DNA from: an uncultured beta proteobacterium | GTDB lineage: Bacteria; Pseudomonadota; Gammaproteobacteria; Burkholderiales; SG8-39 | Direction of reading: 5' to 3' | DNA length: 27,483 bases | Assembly (NCBI GenBank): GCA_902826155.1 | Contig: CADEDU010000026.1 | Location: forward strand, 7,431 to 34,913 | Part shown: positions 24,942-27,483 of the stretch, piece by piece | Layout: each line of letters starts with the position of its first letter | How positions within the stretch are numbered: the stretch's first letter is position 1 | Position numbers and translations under genes: made by a program | The notes under the pieces: generated by a model | The model's input: the letters and a program-made list of their open reading frames with translations, nothing else | Database searches by the model: none | What the model was told of the DNA's origin: nothing

Positions 24942-26117
24942 ATGGACTTCGAGTTCTGGTGGCTGATCGGCTTCCCGGTGTTCTTCGGGTTGGGCTGGCT
25001 GGCCGCGCGCATCGACTTGAAGCATCTGGTCTCGGAATCGCGGGCGCTGCCGCGTTCGTATTTCAAGGGGCTCAACTTCCTGCTGAACGAGCAGCCCGAT
25101 AAGGCGATCGAGGCGTTCATCGAAGTGGTGAAGGTGGATCCCGAGACCGTCGAGCTGCACTTCGCGCTCGGCAGCCTGTTCCGGCGGCGTGGCGAAACCG
25201 ATCGGGCGATCCGCATGCACCGCAATCTGCTCGAACGCTCCGATCTCGCAGACGATCAGCGCGTGCACGCGATGGCCGAGCTGGCCGAGGATTACCTCAA
25301 GGCCGGGCTGCTCGATCGGGCCGAGGAGGCGTTCAGCAAACTCAGGGACGGTCCTTACCGCGCCCGCGCGCTCAAGAGCCTGCTCGAGATCTTCCAGCTG
25401 GAGAAGGAATGGCGCAAGGCGGTCGAAATCGCGCTCGAGCTGGGCAAGGATTCCGGTCAGCCCTGGAACAAGGAGATCGCGAACTACTGGTGCGAGATCG
25501 CGGCCGCGGAGATCGCCGGATCCGACATGCAGGCGGCCCGCCGTTCGCTGGAAGAAGCGCTCGGCGCGAATCGGCACTGTGTGCGTGCAAATCTGATGCT
25601 CGGTGACCTGGCCGCGCGCGAAGACGATCATGCGCGCGCGATCGAATACTGGCGCCGCATCGAGCAACAGAATCCGGCCTACGTGGCACTCGTGGCGCAG
25701 CGCATGCTCGCCAGCTATCGAACGACCGGGCGCAACAGCGAAGGGCTGGCGGTGCTCAAGAACGCGCTGGCCAACGCGCCATCGCTCGATCTGCTCGACG
25801 TGGTGTTCCAATCCACGCTCGATGCGCAGGGTGCCGACGAGGCATACCGCCTGGTGCGCGACGAGTTGCGGCGCAATCCCACCCTGCTGGGGCTCGACCG
25901 ACTGCTCGAGGCCCAGCTGATCAACGCCACGCCCGATCGCCGCCAGGAACTGGAGATGGTGAAGGGGCTGGTCCACGGTCATACCCGACGCCTGTCCCGC
26001 TATCGCTGCGAGAACTGCGGTTTCAGGGCGCGGCAGTTTTACTGGCAATGCCCGGCCTGCAACGGCTGGGAGACATATCCGCCGCGGCGGACCGAAGAAT
26101 TCGAGCTTGGGCAGTAG
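24942..26117 (+). CDS. lapB: Lipopolysaccharide assembly protein LapB (YciM)
   Basis: LapB is an inner-membrane protein facing the cytoplasm that links FtsH proteolysis of LpxC to LPS assembly. The 391-residue protein starts with one N-terminal membrane anchor (about 5-22), then tandem TPR repeats (about 50-340). It ends with a rubredoxin-like metal knuckle: C356-x2-C359 and C370-x2-C373 in Y-R-C-E-N-C-G-F and W-Q-C-P-A-C-N-G-W. All four Cys are present, which the E. coli protein needs for function. No clear ribosome site precedes ATG 24942. It lies between lapA and ugd, fitting an envelope role. Confidence 0.96.
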   Translation: MDFEFWWLIGFPVFFGLGWLAARIDLKHLVSESRALPRSYFKGLNFLLNEQPDKAIEAFIEVVKVDPETVELHFALGSLFRRRGETDRAIRMHRNLLERSDLADDQRVHAMAELAEDYLKAGLLDRAEEAFSKLRDGPYRARALKSLLEIFQLEKEWRKAVEIALELGKDSGQPWNKEIANYWCEIAAAEIAGSDMQAARRSLEEALGANRHCVRANLMLGDLAAREDDHARAIEYWRRIEQQNPAYVALVAQRMLASYRTTGRNSEGLAVLKNALANAPSLDLLDVVFQSTLDAQGADEAYRLVRDELRRNPTLLGLDRLLEAQLINATPDRRQELEMVKGLVHGHTRRLSRYRCENCGFRARQFYWQCPACNGWETYPPRRTEEFELGQ

Positions 26118-26167
26118 GCGGGCAGTGTGGGCTGGAAACGCCCGGCTAATTTGATGGAGAGCGATTC

Positions 26168-27483
26168 GTGCGCATAACGATGATCGGCAGTGGTTACGTC
26201 GGCTTGGTGACCGGGGCCTGCTTCGCGGAGGTCGGCAACGACGTGGTGTGTCTCGATGTGGACGAGCGCAAGGTGCGCATCCTCAACGACGGCGGCATCC
26301 CGATCCACGAGCCGGGGCTGGAGCAAATGGTCAAGCGCAATCGTGCCGCGGGGCGCCTGCACTTCACCACCGACGTGGCCAAAGGCGTCGAGCATGGACT
26401 GGTGCAGTTCATCGCGGTGGGCACGCCACCGGAGGAAGACGGCTCTGCCGATCTGCGTCACGTGGTCAATGCCGCCCGCGCGATCGGCCGTCACATGACC
26501 TCGTACCGGCTCGTGGTCGACAAATCCACCGTGCCGGTCGGTACCGCCGACGCGGTGCGCGCGGCGATCGGCGACGAATTGCGCCAGCGCAAGCTCGATG
26601 TGAAGTACTCGGTGGTCTCCAACCCCGAGTTCCTCAAGGAAGGGGCTGCGATCGACGATTTCATGCGACCCGATCGCATCGTCGTCGGCGCCGACGACGC
26701 AGAGGCGTTCCGCATCATGCGTTCGCTCTACGCGCCGTTCCAGCGCAACCACGACAAGATCTTCGAGATGGATGTGCGCTCGGCCGAACTCACCAAGTAC
26801 GCGGCCAACGCGATGCTCGCCACGCGCATTTCGTTCATGAACGAGCTGGCGAATCTGGCCGAGCGGCTGGGGGCCGACATCGAGCACGTGCGCCGCGGCA
26901 TCGGCTCCGATCCGCGCATCGGTTTCGATTTCCTGTACCCGGGCATCGGTTACGGCGGCTCGTGCTTCCCCAAGGATGTGAAGGCGCTGATGCACACCGG
27001 CCAGCATTCGGGCATGGGTCTGGAGATTCTTTCGGCGGTCGATCGCGTCAACGATCAGCAGAAACAGGTGCTGACGCGCAAGATCGTGCGCCGCTTCGGC
27101 GAGCGTCTCACCGGCAAGCGATTCGCGCTGTGGGGGCTGGCTTTTAAACCCAACACCGATGACATGCGCGAGGCGCCGAGCCGCGTGCTGGTGGCCGATC
27201 TGCTCGAGCGCGGGGCGACCATCTGTGCCTACGATCCGGTAGCCATCGACGAGGCCAAGCGTGCGTTCGGCGACGATGCAAGGATCCAGTACGCAAGCGG
27301 CGCTGTCGACGCGCTGCGCGACGCCGATGCGCTGGTGATCGTCACCGAGTGGAAGGAGTTTCGGAGCCCCGATTTCGACCGTCTGCGCGAGATGCTCAAG
27401 GCGCGCGTGGTGTTCGATGGCCGCAATCTCTACGATCCGGTCGATCTGGCCCGCGCCGGCATTGAGTACCATCCGGTGGGTCG
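26168..27483 (+). CDS. ugd: UDP-glucose 6-dehydrogenase (3' end beyond the window)
   Basis: Ugd oxidises UDP-glucose twice with NAD+ to UDP-glucuronate, a precursor for capsule, exopolysaccharide or lipid A modification. The start is GTG 26168, with GGAGAG 6 bp upstream. The roughly 438 codons present show the N-terminal NAD motif [22 protein letters not shown], and the catalytic Cys266 in [10 protein letters not shown]. The central helix K-Y-A-A-N-A-M-L-A and the C-terminal [12 protein letters not shown] motif are also present. No stop occurs before 27483, and the family is 440-470 residues long, so only the last few codons are missing. Partner genes lie beyond the window. Confidence 0.96.
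   Translation, partial: MRITMIGSGYVGLVTGACFAEVGNDVVCLDVDERKVRILNDGGIPIHEPGLEQMVKRNRAAGRLHFTTDVAKGVEHGLVQFIAVGTPPEEDGSADLRHVVNAARAIGRHMTSYRLVVDKSTVPVGTADAVRAAIGDELRQRKLDVKYSVVSNPEFLKEGAAIDDFMRPDRIVVGADDAEAFRIMRSLYAPFQRNHDKIFEMDVRSAELTKYAANAMLATRISFMNELANLAERLGADIEHVRRGIGSDPRIGFDFLYPGIGYGGSCFPKDVKALMHTGQHSGMGLEILSAVDRVNDQQKQVLTRKIVRRFGERLTGKRFALWGLAFKPNTDDMREAPSRVLVADLLERGATICAYDPVAIDEAKRAFGDDARIQYASGAVDALRDADALVIVTEWKEFRSPDFDRLREMLKARVVFDGRNLYDPVDLARAGIEYHPVG

Overview
The window reads as a GC-rich betaproteobacterial chromosome, most likely of the Burkholderiales or a close relative. Four things support this. The tmRNA tag reads ANDERFALAA, the form usual in Betaproteobacteria. Two OmpA-type proteins carry the C-x(n)-WTPA-x(n)-CD signature of betaproteobacterial OmpA proteins. 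The gene order gyrA-serC-(serA)-pheA-hisC-tyrA-aroA-cmk-rpsA-ihfB-lapA-lapB-ugd is the long housekeeping block shared by Beta- and Gammaproteobacteria. The mtaD-ubiG-gph/mupP neighbourhood is also shared with Pseudomonas. I identify no species.

Region 1 (1-5641, + strand) is the most accessory-looking part. It opens inside a secreted protein with two Thr/Gly repeat linkers, a polysaccharide-lyase-like domain and a beta-propeller-like domain. A terminator follows, then a complete TRAP transporter operon (large permease, small permease, periplasmic binding protein). The operon ends in a 15-bp perfect hairpin shared with the convergent ssrA gene.

Region 2 (5642-11459, - strand) holds one-piece tmRNA, then (in the direction of transcription, from high to low coordinates) an OmpA-like lipoprotein, an amidohydrolase of the MTA/SAH deaminase group, a second OmpA-like lipoprotein with its own terminator, and a tightly overlapping trio: ubiG, a HAD phosphatase (gph or mupP) and a DUF455 ferritin-like diiron protein.

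Region 3 (11460-27483, + strand) starts with a 386-bp divergent intergenic region and gyrA. It continues with serine synthesis (serC, serA), the phenylalanine/tyrosine/chorismate genes (pheA, hisC, tyrA, aroA), cmk, rpsA, ihfB, the LPS regulators lapA and lapB, and a ugd gene cut by the window edge. serA supplies 3-phosphohydroxypyruvate to SerC. aroA makes the chorismate precursor used by PheA and TyrA, and HisC can supply the transamination step.

Most of the window is ordinary core genome. No clearly new multi-gene system is visible. The items most worth a second look are the repeat-linked secreted protein, a phosphoglycerate dehydrogenase whose usual catalytic Glu position appears substituted, the DUF455 protein translationally coupled to a phosphatase, the paired OmpA lipoproteins, and the hairpin abutting the mature tmRNA 3' end. 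Several start codons (GTG or TTG) were moved from the longest open frame, for reasons given per gene.
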